A DNA stretch of 64,000 nt, from NCBI RefSeq assembly GCF_000349325.1, contig NC_020504.1, positions 5,056,053 through 5,120,052 on the forward strand. The letters run 5' to 3'. The stretch comes from Streptomyces davaonensis JCM 4913 (GTDB lineage: Bacteria > Actinomycetota > Actinomycetes > Streptomycetales > Streptomycetaceae). Under the pieces are notes generated by a model that was not told the origin of the DNA, ran no database searches, and worked only from the letters and a program-made list of their open reading frames with translations. This document shows, in pieces, positions 1 to 7,912 of this stretch; within the stretch, counting starts at the first letter, position 1, and each line of letters begins with the position of its first letter. Both the position numbers and the translations under genes were made by a program.

Positions 1-1
1 C

Positions 2-367
2 TCGACCGCGTTTCCCACGAGTCCCGTCTCGCCCGACGCCGTGCAGCTGATGACGGCGTTCATCATGCCGGGGTACCAGGGGCAGGGGCTGGGGCGGGTG
101 ATGGTTCAGACGGTGGCCAAGGATCTGTTGCGGCGGGGCTTCAAGGCGATCGAGGCGTTCGGGGACGCCCGCTGGAAGGAGCCCGCGTGTGTGCTCCCCG
201 CCGATCATCTGCTGGCGGTGGGCTTCAAGACGGTACGGCCCCATCCCACGTACCCGAGGCTGAGGCTGGAGCTGCGGACGACGCTCTCCTGGAAGGAAGA
301 CGTGGAGATGGCGCTCGACCGGCTGCTGGGGGCCGTGCAGAAGGAGCCGGTGCTGCGGCCCCTGTGA
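2..367 (+). CDS. GNAT family N-acetyltransferase (3' part)
   Basis: The gene is cut by the window edge; at least 121 residues remain and the reading frame is open back to base 2. The GNAT motif A (GYQGQGLGRVMVQ) is clear near the start of the visible part, so this is the acetyl-CoA binding half of an acetyltransferase whose substrate cannot be read from sequence. It converges on trxA and is followed at once by a strong hairpin and a parS site. In other Streptomyces a GNAT gene lies just downstream of parAB, which fits the parS sites here; that link is from memory, not from this window. Confidence 0.85.
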   Translation, partial: STAFPTSPVSPDAVQLMTAFIMPGYQGQGLGRVMVQTVAKDLLRRGFKAIEAFGDARWKEPACVLPADHLLAVGFKTVRPHPTYPRLRLELRTTLSWKEDVEMALDRLLGAVQKEPVLRPL

Positions 368-380
368 TGCGCTCTCATGC

Positions 381-412
381 GAATGGGCCAACCCCAAGGG
401 GCTGGCCCATTC
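381..412. terminator. Hairpin between convergent acetyltransferase and trxA genes
   Basis: A perfect 10-bp inverted repeat (381-390 against 403-412, GAATGGGCCA and its complement) with a 12-base loop lies 13 bp after the acetyltransferase stop. It can end transcription from that gene and possibly from trxA. The parS site at 415 begins 2 bp after it. Confidence 0.75.
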
Positions 413-414
413 GT

Positions 415-428
415 GTTTCACGTGAAAC
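415..428. other. parS centromere site
   Basis: Perfect 14-bp palindrome GTTTCACGTGAAAC with the preferred flanking T and A, the known ParB binding sequence of Streptomyces. It is intergenic, between two convergent genes, next to a terminator hairpin. Confidence 0.95.
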
Positions 429-435
429 ATCGCCC

Positions 436-475
436 ACTCGGCGATGAAGTCCGCTACTCGGCGATGAAGTCCTCA
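436..475. repeat. 20-bp tandem duplication at the trxA stop codon
   Basis: Two adjacent 20-bp units (436-455 and 456-475) share their first 17 bases exactly. The second unit is the end of trxA; its stop codon (CTA on the plus strand, 454-456) falls on the junction. The first unit is a non-coding copy of the last codons, lying just downstream of the gene. Confidence 0.8.
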
Positions 476-786
476 AGGTCGCGGACGATCGCGGCCTTCG
501 GCTTCGCGCCGACGATCGTCTTGGCGACCTCGCCGTTGTGGTAGACGTTCAGCGTCGGGATGGACATGACGCCGTACTTGGCGGCCGTACCCGGGTTCTC
601 GTCGATGTTGAGCTTGACGATCTCGATCTTGTCGCCGTACTCGGCGGCAATGGCCTCAAGAGACGGCGCGATCTGGCGGCACGGACCGCACCAGGCGGCC
701 CAGAAGTCCACCAGGACGGGCTTGTCGTTCTTGAGGACGTCCTCGTCGAAGGAGTCGTCGGTCACGTTCTTCAGGGTGCCGGCCAC
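454..786 (-). CDS. trxA: Thioredoxin
   Basis: A 110-residue thioredoxin, the usual length, with the active site WCGPC near residue 33 in the context FWAAWCGPCRQIAP and the cis-proline motif near SIPTL. It is the cytoplasmic dithiol reductant that TrxB recharges. The GTG start at 786 is chosen for an AAGGAG ribosome binding site at 793-798. It follows trxB by 42 bp on the same strand, so the two form the trxBA operon driven from the sigma-R promoter upstream of trxB. The gene ends in a 20-bp tandem duplication. Confidence 0.97.
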   Translation of the reverse strand: MAGTLKNVTDDSFDEDVLKNDKPVLVDFWAAWCGPCRQIAPSLEAIAAEYGDKIEIVKLNIDENPGTAAKYGVMSIPTLNVYHNGEVAKTIVGAKPKAAIVRDLEDFIAE

Positions 787-828
787 TGCGGGCTCCTTAA
801 CTGGTTGGTGCGTGGGGCGGGTGGGGTG

Positions 829-1797
829 TCAGACGGTCGTCTTCTCGGCCGCGGCGTTCTCCTCGTCCGCGAGGGCGGCGAGGAAACGCTCGGCGTCGAG
901 GGCGGCGGAGCAGCCGGTGCCGGCCGCGGTGATCGCCTGGCGGTAGGTGTGGTCCACCACGTCGCCGGCGCCGAAGACACCGGTGAGGTTGGTGCGGGTG
1001 GACGGCGCGTCGACCTTGAGGTAGCCCTCCTCGTCCAGCTCCAGCTGGCCCTTGAAGAGCTCGGTGCGCGGGTCGTGGCCGATCGCGATGAACAGGCCGG
1101 TCACCGGAAGGTCGGAGAGCTCGCCGGTCTTGACGTTGCGCAGCTTCAGACCCGAGAGCTTCTGGTCGCCCTGGACCTCGGCGACCTCGCTGTCCCAGAC
1201 GAACTTGATCTTCGGGTCGGCGAAGGCGCGGTCCTGCATGGCCTTGGAGGCGCGCAGACTGTCGCGGCGGTGGACGATCGTCACGGACTTGGCGAAGCGC
1301 GAGAGGAAGGTGGCCTCCTCCATCGCGGTGTCGCCGCCGCCGATCACGGCGATGTCCTGGTCCTTGAAGAAGAACCCGTCACAGGTGGCGCACCACGAGA
1401 CGCCGCGGCCGGACAGCGCGTCCTCGTTCGGCAGGCCGAGCTTGCGGTGCTGGGAGCCGGTGGTGACGATGACGGCCTTGGCGCGGTGGACGGTGCCCGC
1501 GGTGTCGGTGACGGTCTTGATCTCGCCGGAGAGGTCCACGGAGACGATGTCATCCGGGATGAGCTCGGCGCCGAAGCGCTCGGCCTGGCCGCGCATGTTG
1601 TCCATGAGCTCGGGGCCCATGATGCCGTCCTGGAAGCCGGGGAAGTTCTCGACCTCGGTGGTGTTCATCAGCGCGCCACCGGCAGTGACGGCGCCCTCGA
1701 ACACCAGCGGCTTCAGCGACGCGCGCGCGGTGTAGAGCGCCGCCGTGTAGCCGGCGGGCCCGGAGCCGATGATGATCACGTTACGGACGTCGCTCAC
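829..1797 (-). CDS. trxB: Thioredoxin reductase
   Basis: A 322-residue FAD/NADPH thioredoxin reductase. The N-terminal FAD motif ([16 protein letters not shown]) lies near residue 11, the redox-active pair is CATC in [11 protein letters not shown], the NADPH Rossmann motif is [10 protein letters not shown], and the C-terminal FAD segment contains GVFGAGDV. The start is GTG at 1797 with a GAGGA site about 10 bp upstream. It reduces the thioredoxin encoded just downstream. A perfect sigma-R type promoter lies 72-98 bp upstream, so disulfide stress should induce it. Confidence 0.97.
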   Translation of the reverse strand: MSDVRNVIIIGSGPAGYTAALYTARASLKPLVFEGAVTAGGALMNTTEVENFPGFQDGIMGPELMDNMRGQAERFGAELIPDDIVSVDLSGEIKTVTDTAGTVHRAKAVIVTTGSQHRKLGLPNEDALSGRGVSWCATCDGFFFKDQDIAVIGGGDTAMEEATFLSRFAKSVTIVHRRDSLRASKAMQDRAFADPKIKFVWDSEVAEVQGDQKLSGLKLRNVKTGELSDLPVTGLFIAIGHDPRTELFKGQLELDEEGYLKVDAPSTRTNLTGVFGAGDVVDHTYRQAITAAGTGCSAALDAERFLAALADEENAAAEKTTV

Positions 1798-1868
1798 GGC
1801 TTGATTCCTCGTCTCTGGACTGCGTCATAGGTCCGGCGGGAGCCCCTTTCAGAACTCTCACCCCACCC

Positions 1869-1895
1869 AACGGATCCTAAGGGGCGTGCATTCCC
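1869..1895 (-). promoter_or_regulatory. Sigma-R promoter of trxBA
   Basis: On the minus strand GGGAAT (1895-1890), 18 bases, then GTT (1871-1869): an exact match to the sigma-R consensus GGGAAT-N18-GTT known for thiol-stress genes in Streptomyces, including trxBA of S. coelicolor. It gives a leader of about 65 bases. Confidence 0.85.
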
Positions 1896-1979
1896 GCTGT
1901 GTCCGGGCACACGAAGGGGCGACACAGTAACGCCTACCGCGCAGGACGGAGACGAGGCGTCCGCGGAGTGAGCGGGTGT

Positions 1980-2930
1980 TCAGGAGGCGCGGGTGTAGGT
2001 GTGCTTCAGCAGCACCTCGGCCTTGCCCACGGACGGATCGCTCACGCAGGTCCGGTCCATGATGTAGGCGGTGACCCGGCTGCTGTCGGTCGCGTCGGGC
2101 AGCACCACGAGCAGGGCCTCGGTGCCCTGATACGTGCCCTCCTCGGTGACGAGGGCGCCGTCCTCGCGTCCGATGCCTTCCTGGACGCAGCCGGGGACCG
2201 TGGGCTGCTTGAAGACATGAGGCTCTTTGGTCTCGTTGGTCTCAGGGACGGAATTCATGCCCACGCTGCTGCGCGGAGTGCGCCCGTCGCCCGTGGACTT
2301 CTCGGCGAGGAGATCGGAGACCTGCCGCTCCAGGGTGCTGGCGGCGAAGGTGTCCGAGGCGTGGGCCCGGCCGCCGTCGCCCTCGGAGTCGCCCGAGCCG
2401 TCGTTGAGAGAGGACAGCAGCACGGAGCCGAGTCCCAGGGCCGCCACCGTGAAGACGGTGCCGAGGACGGCCACGCGTCGGCGCCCACCGCGCCGGTGCT
2501 GCTTGCGGCCGGGGCCGGTGGTGGAGGTGCGGGCATGGCCCACGGGACGGTCGGCGGTGACCGATGTTTCACGTGAAACATGCGCGTCGTCGTCGAAGCG
2601 CTCGGCGGTGCTGACGCTCCTGATGTCCTCTGGCTCCGCACCTTCCGAAGCTGCGGCGCCACCTTCCGGAGCCGTGGCGCTCAGCAGCGCCTCCGCGGCG
2701 AGGGCGGCGTCGATCCGTCCCGCGACATCGGCGGGCATCCTCGGCGGGCCCGGCAGTGTCCCGAGCAGTCCGCGGATCTCCTCCAGCGACGCGTAGACGT
2801 CCGCACAGAGCTCGCACGCGTCCAGGTGCTGTCGTACGTCCGCGCTGCGGGACGCGGGCAGCAGGCCCTCGGTGAGGTCGGAGAGCTCGGTGACGTCCGG
2901 GTGCCCGGCCGTGTCCGGCGTCGATGTCAC
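1980..2930 (-). CDS. Membrane-anchored anti-sigma factor (zinc-finger type)
   Basis: A 316-residue protein with a short cytosolic anti-sigma domain holding the ZAS zinc motif H-x3-C-x2-C (HLDACELC, about residues 32-39), a long Ala/Glu-rich linker, one transmembrane segment (about 150-175, VAVLGTVFTVAALGLGSVLL) and an outer domain with two cysteines. Its GTG start overlaps the sigM stop by 4 bp (GTGA), so it is translationally coupled to its partner. By position and motif it should hold SigM inactive until an envelope or redox signal releases it. Oddly, a perfect parS site lies in the linker and is translated as VSRET. Confidence 0.88.
   Translation of the reverse strand: MTSTPDTAGHPDVTELSDLTEGLLPASRSADVRQHLDACELCADVYASLEEIRGLLGTLPGPPRMPADVAGRIDAALAAEALLSATAPEGGAAASEGAEPEDIRSVSTAERFDDDAHVSRETSVTADRPVGHARTSTTGPGRKQHRRGGRRRVAVLGTVFTVAALGLGSVLLSSLNDGSGDSEGDGGRAHASDTFAASTLERQVSDLLAEKSTGDGRTPRSSVGMNSVPETNETKEPHVFKQPTVPGCVQEGIGREDGALVTEEGTYQGTEALLVVLPDATDSSRVTAYIMDRTCVSDPSVGKAEVLLKHTYTRAS
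2566..2579. other. parS centromere site inside a coding sequence
   Basis: Perfect GTTTCACGTGAAAC, extended to an 18-bp palindrome (2564-2581). It lies within the anti-sigma factor gene, in the disordered linker between the zinc motif and the membrane segment. Confidence 0.95.
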
Positions 2931-3667
2931 GCTCGCCCACCTCCGCCCTTCACAGCAGCTGAATCACTGGGCCCGGCGTCCCCGGGACCGGCTCCGCGCG
3001 GACCCGCGCCCTGCGGACCCGCTGCCGGTGGGACGGATGTCCCGTCCGTGCGGTTCCGTCGCTCGCCCGCCGCCTTGCCGCCACCGGCGTTTTCCGGCCG
3101 CAGATGAGTGAGGAGCGGCAGCAGTCTGGCTCTGCCCCGCGCGCACCGGCTCTTCACCGTCCCCGTGGGCACATCGAGGATCCGGGCGGCCTCGGCGACG
3201 GGATACCCCTGCATGTCGACGAGGACGAGCGCGGCCCGCTGATCGGGCGGAAGCGTGCCGAGGGCCTCCAGCAACTGTCGATGCAGATCGTTCCGCTCCG
3301 CCGGCGCCGAAGCCGACTCGTGCGGCTCCAGGAGCTGCTCCAGCCGCTCGGTGTCGTCGACGGGGGACGTCTTCCGGGAGGCCGCTTTGCGGGCCCGGTC
3401 GAGACAGGCGTTCACTGTGATTCGGTGCAGCCAGGTCGTGACGGCCGACTGGCCGCGGAAGGTGTGGGCGGCCCGGTAAGCGGAGACCAGCGCGTCCTGA
3501 ACGGCGTCAGCGGCCTCCTCGCGGTCGCCCAGCGTCCGCAGGGCGACGGCCCAGAGGCGGTCACGGTGACGGCGCACGATCTCCCCGAAGGCGTCCTTGT
3601 CACCCGAGACATGGCGCGCCAGAAGATCGGCGTCCGACAGATCGGCTCGGCTCGATCCGCTATCCAC
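2927..3667 (-). CDS. sigM: ECF sigma factor SigM
   Basis: A 246-residue extracytoplasmic-function sigma factor. Region 2 spans about residues 15-85 (DAFGEIVRRHRDRLWAVA, then DAVQDALVSAYRA) and region 4 about 125-180 (LPPDQRAALVLVDMQGYPVA, helix-turn-helix ending in GTVKSRCARGRARL). The C-terminus is a low-complexity Gly/Pro tail of about 50 residues. I chose the GTG at 3667 because GGGGGA lies 6 bp upstream; an in-frame start at 3745 exists but has no such site. The anti-sigma factor follows with a 4-bp overlap. The neighbourhood trxAB/anti-sigma/sigM/murJ is that of mycobacterial sigM. Confidence 0.9.
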   Translation of the reverse strand: MDSGSSRADLSDADLLARHVSGDKDAFGEIVRRHRDRLWAVALRTLGDREEAADAVQDALVSAYRAAHTFRGQSAVTTWLHRITVNACLDRARKAASRKTSPVDDTERLEQLLEPHESASAPAERNDLHRQLLEALGTLPPDQRAALVLVDMQGYPVAEAARILDVPTGTVKSRCARGRARLLPLLTHLRPENAGGGKAAGERRNRTDGTSVPPAAGPQGAGPRGAGPGDAGPSDSAAVKGGGGRA

Positions 3668-3778
3668 ACATATCCCCCGACTCCCTAGGGGAGGCAACCG
3701 TGACGCTGTCAACCCGACTCGTAAGCCTGAGCGACAGAATGCCACACCGTGCCGGAACGGGTTGGCCGGCTCGGAACG

Positions 3779-5479
3779 TCAGCTGGTCACCTTGATGTCC
3801 ATGACCCTGCCGCGCCACTTGCCGTCGTCCGCCTGTATCGGCAGCTCGGTCAGCCACACCAGCAGATACCGGGAGTTGAGGTCCTTGTCCGGCGTGAGCG
3901 TCACCGTCGTGCCCGAGCCGTCGGCGACCTTGGTGTAGCCCTCGAACGACGTGGGCATCGCACCCTCGTCCCCGGAAGCCGTGAGGAGCTCGACGGACGT
4001 ACTGCCCATGAAGCTGACCGTCACCTTGCCGACCTGCTGGGCCTTGCCGAGGTCGAGGATGAGGCCGACGCCCGACTTCAGGTTTCCGAGGTTGGCGCCC
4101 TCGTAGTAGCTGGTCTGCCAGTACGACTTCGGGTCGGCGTCGAAGGCCTTGGGCACGTCGTCCGGGTACTCCGAACCGTCGCTGCCGTACGGGTCGAAGT
4201 CGTGCGCTTCCTGGATCGCGATCGGCTTGCCCGGCGCCGGCTTCTTCGGGCCCTTGTCGTCCCCGTCCGTGGTCTGCGTCTGGTTGGAGTCGTCGGACTT
4301 GCCGCCCTGGTCCATCAGAGCGTCCGCGAGCTGCCAGCTGCCCAGCCCCAGGGCGGCGATGAGGAGGGCCGAGACGGCCCACTTCAGGGCCCGGCCGGTA
4401 CGGCTCTGGAGCGGGGGCGGCGGGGCGGCGATCGACTGGGTGGCGCCGGGATGCGGGGCCTGACGGCCGTACGTGCCCTGCTGGTACGTCGTGCGCTGGT
4501 ACTCCGGGGGCGCGGTGAAGGCCGGCTCCGGCGGGCGGATGCGGGGCATCTCGCTGACCGCCTTCACCAGTTCCTCCGGCGTGGTGCACGCCGACTCATG
4601 GCGGGAGGCGGTTGCGCCGTCGTTGACGAGCGCGCGCATCGACAGCTCGGACAGGCCGCGGTGCACACCGGCCCGCACCTGGTCGGGCGCGATCGGACCG
4701 ATGTCCTTGGGCAGCCCGGACAGACCGTAGGCGTCGTTCTCGTACGGCCAGCGCTGGGTGAGCGCCGCGTACAGCAGGGCGCCGATCGCCTCCGTGTCGG
4801 TGCGCTGCGGGGTGTCCGAACTGATGCCGCGCAGTGCGGCGTTGACGGCCAGTCCGCGGATCCGCCACTGCCCGGTCGAGGTGCGCAGCACCGCGTTGGG
4901 GTTCAGCCGCAGATGCGCGAGGCCCTCCCGGTGCGCGGCGGCCATGGCGGCGGCGATCTGGGAGACCATCTGGTAGCCGTCGTAGGGCTCCAGCGGGCCG
5001 GAGGACAGCAGGGTGGTCAGCTCGGTGGCGTCGGGCAGCCATTCGTGGACGACATAGACGACGTCGTTCTCCTCGACGGCGTCCAGGACCTGCACGAAGC
5101 GGGGGTCACCGAGCAGTGCGGAGGAACGGGCCGCGGCCAGGACGGAGCGAGCCCGTGAGTGGTCCGCGGGCAGAAGGTGGACGCCCACGGCGCGCCGCAG
5201 TTTCTCGTCCACCGCACGCCAACTGCTGAAGCCGTCCAGACGGGTGACGCACTCTTCCAGCCGGTACCGTCTGGCGAGCTTGTGGCCGCTGTGCAATTCG
5301 GGTGGTGAGGCCTTCCCGGAACCCTCGGTCCCGCCACTCCCCTGTGCCTCGTCGGTGTCCGTGTCCCGCTCCCGATTCGTGGCCACCCCGTCGGCCGTGG
5401 ACTGGTCCGCAGTTGCGGTCAGCGGCTCGTCGCCGCTGTTGTCTGCCACGTCGACGGCAGCCGTGCTCCGTTCCGCCAC
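3779..5479 (-). CDS. MurJ-associated membrane pseudokinase
   Basis: About 566 residues: acidic N-terminus, a kinase-like domain (about 60-320), a Pro-rich stretch, one transmembrane segment (about 366-390, WAVSALLIAALGLGSWQLA) and an extracellular F5/8-type beta-sandwich (SYWQTSYYEG to the end). The kinase hallmarks are lost: HLRLNPN replaces HRDLKPxN, IRGLAVN stands where DFG should be, and the VAIK lysine is missing (VGVHLL). In M. tuberculosis the equivalent domain is fused to MurJ and recruits the FHA protein FhaA; here it is a separate gene just downstream of murJ. I chose GTG 5479 for its AGGAG site 5 bp upstream; 5539 is an alternative start. Confidence 0.85.
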   Translation of the reverse strand: MAERSTAAVDVADNSGDEPLTATADQSTADGVATNRERDTDTDEAQGSGGTEGSGKASPPELHSGHKLARRYRLEECVTRLDGFSSWRAVDEKLRRAVGVHLLPADHSRARSVLAAARSSALLGDPRFVQVLDAVEENDVVYVVHEWLPDATELTTLLSSGPLEPYDGYQMVSQIAAAMAAAHREGLAHLRLNPNAVLRTSTGQWRIRGLAVNAALRGISSDTPQRTDTEAIGALLYAALTQRWPYENDAYGLSGLPKDIGPIAPDQVRAGVHRGLSELSMRALVNDGATASRHESACTTPEELVKAVSEMPRIRPPEPAFTAPPEYQRTTYQQGTYGRQAPHPGATQSIAAPPPPLQSRTGRALKWAVSALLIAALGLGSWQLADALMDQGGKSDDSNQTQTTDGDDKGPKKPAPGKPIAIQEAHDFDPYGSDGSEYPDDVPKAFDADPKSYWQTSYYEGANLGNLKSGVGLILDLGKAQQVGKVTVSFMGSTSVELLTASGDEGAMPTSFEGYTKVADGSGTTVTLTPDKDLNSRYLLVWLTELPIQADDGKWRGRVMDIKVTS

Positions 5480-5597
5480 CGTCGCTCCTGCCTCCCCATC
5501 CGTTGCGCTCGTTGAGACGCCGAAACCAATTGTGCCCACAGTCCGCCGCTATGCACGACACACGATGGCGGACGATGGTTGTGCGCTTACCCGGGGC

Positions 5598-7868
5598 TCA
5601 GCGTCCCAGTCGCCCACGGACCATGCCGACCAGCGAGTTCAGCTCCTCGATCCGCATCTTGCGGGCGGCCACGAAGAAGATCCCGAGCAGTACGGCACCA
5701 CCGACGACAAGGGCCGCCAACGATCCGACGACGCCCTGGCCGATCGCGTTCCCGATGCCGTAGCAGGCCGCGCCGCTCAGCAGCGCCGCCGGGACCGAGG
5801 CGATGCAGAGCCTTGCGTACGTCCGCATCACGCGCGCGCCGTCCAGGTCGCCGCCCAGCCGCTTGCGCAGTCGGCTCCAGGCGACGCCCACGCCGATCGC
5901 GTAGGCCAGGCCGTAGGAGGCGGCCATGCCGACCACGGCCCAGCGGGACGGGAGCAGGAAGAAGCAGGCGGCGGAGGCGGCCGCGTTGACCGCGGCCACG
6001 ATGACCGTGTTGTAGAAGGGCGTTCGGGTGTCCTCGTACGCGTAGAAGGCGCGCAGGACGACGTACTGCACGGAGTACGGGATCAGGCCGAGGCCGAAGG
6101 CCATCAGCATGAAGCCCATGTTGGTGGCCTCGCTGATGCCCGAGGAGCCGAAGATCAGCGTGCACATCGGGATGCCGAGGGCCAGGAACCCGAAGGCGAT
6201 CGGCACGATCGCGACGGCCGTCGTGCGCAGGCCCTGCGAGATGTCGTCGCGCACGGCCCCGCCGTCGTCCTCGGCGGCCGAGCGGGACAGCCGCGGCAGC
6301 AGGGCGGCCATCAGCGAGACGGTGATGATGGCCTGGGGCAGGCCCCAGATCAGCTGGGCGTTGGCGTAGGCCGCGAAGCCCGTGCCGTCGACGGGCGAGT
6401 CCTTGCCCGCCGCGGTGGACAGCTGGGAGACGACGATCGCGCCCGCCTGGTTGGCGAGGACGAACAGCACGGTCCACTTGGCGAGCGTGACCGCCTTGCC
6501 GAGGCCGTGGCCCTTCCAGTCGAAGCGCAGCCGCAGCCGGAACCCGGTCTCGCGCAGGTACGGGATCATCGCCAGGGCCTGTACGACGAGGCCGAGCAGG
6601 ACGCCGATCCCGAGGAGCCGCTGGCCCTCCGGCGGGATGTTCGTGACCTGCATGCCGGAGTCCGCGGCGGTGCCGTAGACCCACATGAACATGCCGAGCG
6701 TCACGATGATGACGATGTTGTTCAGGACCGGGGTCCACATCATCGCGCCGAACTTGCCGCGCGCGTTGAGGATCTGACCCATCACCACATGGATGCCCAT
6801 GAAGAAGATCGAGGGCAGGAAGTACTGGACGAAGGTGACGCCCACCTCGTTGGCCGCCGGGTCGCCGGCGACCGAGCTGGAGAGCATCCGGATCAGCAGC
6901 GGCGCGGCAAGGACCGAGAGCACGGTGAGCGCACCAAGGGCCACCATGACGAGGGTCAGCAGACGGTTGGCGTACGCCTCGCCGCCGTCGTCGTCCTCCT
7001 TCATCGCGCGCACGAGCTGCGGCACGAAGACTGAGTTCAGACCGCCGCCGACGGTCAGGATGTAGATCATTGTCGGCAGCTGGTAGGCGACCTGGAAGGT
7101 GTCACCGAGCAGACCCACACCGAGGGCCGACACGATCAGCGCGGACCGGATGAACCCGGTGAGCCGGGACACCATCGTGCCCGCCGCCATCACCGCGCTC
7201 GACTTGAGCAGGCCCGCCGCCTTCCCGCCCTTCTTCGCGGGCGAGGCAGAGGGCGCCGGCGAGGCGGGGGGAGGCACGGGGGCGGTGCCGAGGTTCATGG
7301 TCGCGTCGGCTGCGGGCGGGGCGGTCGGCTGGGGCTGCTGGTACTGCGCCGGCTCCGCTGCCGGGCCCGGGACCGACGGGGACTCGTACGGCGGCCGGCC
7401 GGGGCCCTGCTGCTGGTCCCTGAACAGGTGCGCGAAGGCGTCCGGCTCGTGGTGCTCCTCGGCGGAGTGGCTGACCAGGTCGTCGACGCCCACGTACTGC
7501 GTGCTGCGCGGGTCGTCGCCGTAGGGCAGGTACTGGGTCGCGCCGTCCGGCTCGGGCGCCGGGGTCTGGGCCCACACATGCGGGTCGGGGGCGTACGGCG
7601 ACTGCTGGGGCTGGGCGTACAGCGGCTGCTGCGGCGCGTAGGTGCCCGGAGGCGGCGGGGGGTGCGCGGCACGGTCGTAGAGCGCCTCGGCGACCGGGTC
7701 CTGGGCCGAGAGGTCCTGTGCCCGGTAGGGGTCCTGGTCGTAGGCGTCCTGGAGGTACATGTCCGCGGGGGGCTGCGGCGGTACCTGGCCGTGCTCGGGC
7801 GGCGGGCCGTCGGGGTAGCCCGAGCTGCCCGCGGCCTGGCCGCGGTCACCGTCGTACGGCGCGTTCAT
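5598..7868 (-). CDS. murJ: Lipid II flippase MurJ (MviN)
   Basis: A 756-residue integral membrane protein of the MOP superfamily that moves lipid II across the membrane for peptidoglycan synthesis. About 210 N-terminal residues are a cytosolic Pro/Gln/Tyr-rich extension; about fourteen hydrophobic segments follow from residue ~220 (SSAVMAAGTMVSRLTGFIRS is the typical opening of the family, with the conserved Arg residues of the substrate cavity). The ATG start follows GAGGGTGGGT. The DUF6049 gene lies 44 bp upstream and the pseudokinase downstream, all on the same strand, suggesting a cell-wall operon reading towards sigM. Confidence 0.95.
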   Translation of the reverse strand: MNAPYDGDRGQAAGSSGYPDGPPPEHGQVPPQPPADMYLQDAYDQDPYRAQDLSAQDPVAEALYDRAAHPPPPPGTYAPQQPLYAQPQQSPYAPDPHVWAQTPAPEPDGATQYLPYGDDPRSTQYVGVDDLVSHSAEEHHEPDAFAHLFRDQQQGPGRPPYESPSVPGPAAEPAQYQQPQPTAPPAADATMNLGTAPVPPPASPAPSASPAKKGGKAAGLLKSSAVMAAGTMVSRLTGFIRSALIVSALGVGLLGDTFQVAYQLPTMIYILTVGGGLNSVFVPQLVRAMKEDDDGGEAYANRLLTLVMVALGALTVLSVLAAPLLIRMLSSSVAGDPAANEVGVTFVQYFLPSIFFMGIHVVMGQILNARGKFGAMMWTPVLNNIVIIVTLGMFMWVYGTAADSGMQVTNIPPEGQRLLGIGVLLGLVVQALAMIPYLRETGFRLRLRFDWKGHGLGKAVTLAKWTVLFVLANQAGAIVVSQLSTAAGKDSPVDGTGFAAYANAQLIWGLPQAIITVSLMAALLPRLSRSAAEDDGGAVRDDISQGLRTTAVAIVPIAFGFLALGIPMCTLIFGSSGISEATNMGFMLMAFGLGLIPYSVQYVVLRAFYAYEDTRTPFYNTVIVAAVNAAASAACFFLLPSRWAVVGMAASYGLAYAIGVGVAWSRLRKRLGGDLDGARVMRTYARLCIASVPAALLSGAACYGIGNAIGQGVVGSLAALVVGGAVLLGIFFVAARKMRIEELNSLVGMVRGRLGR

Positions 7869-7912
7869 GGTTACCCACCCTCATCGTCCCGGGCCGACCG
7901 GCCACGACATCC

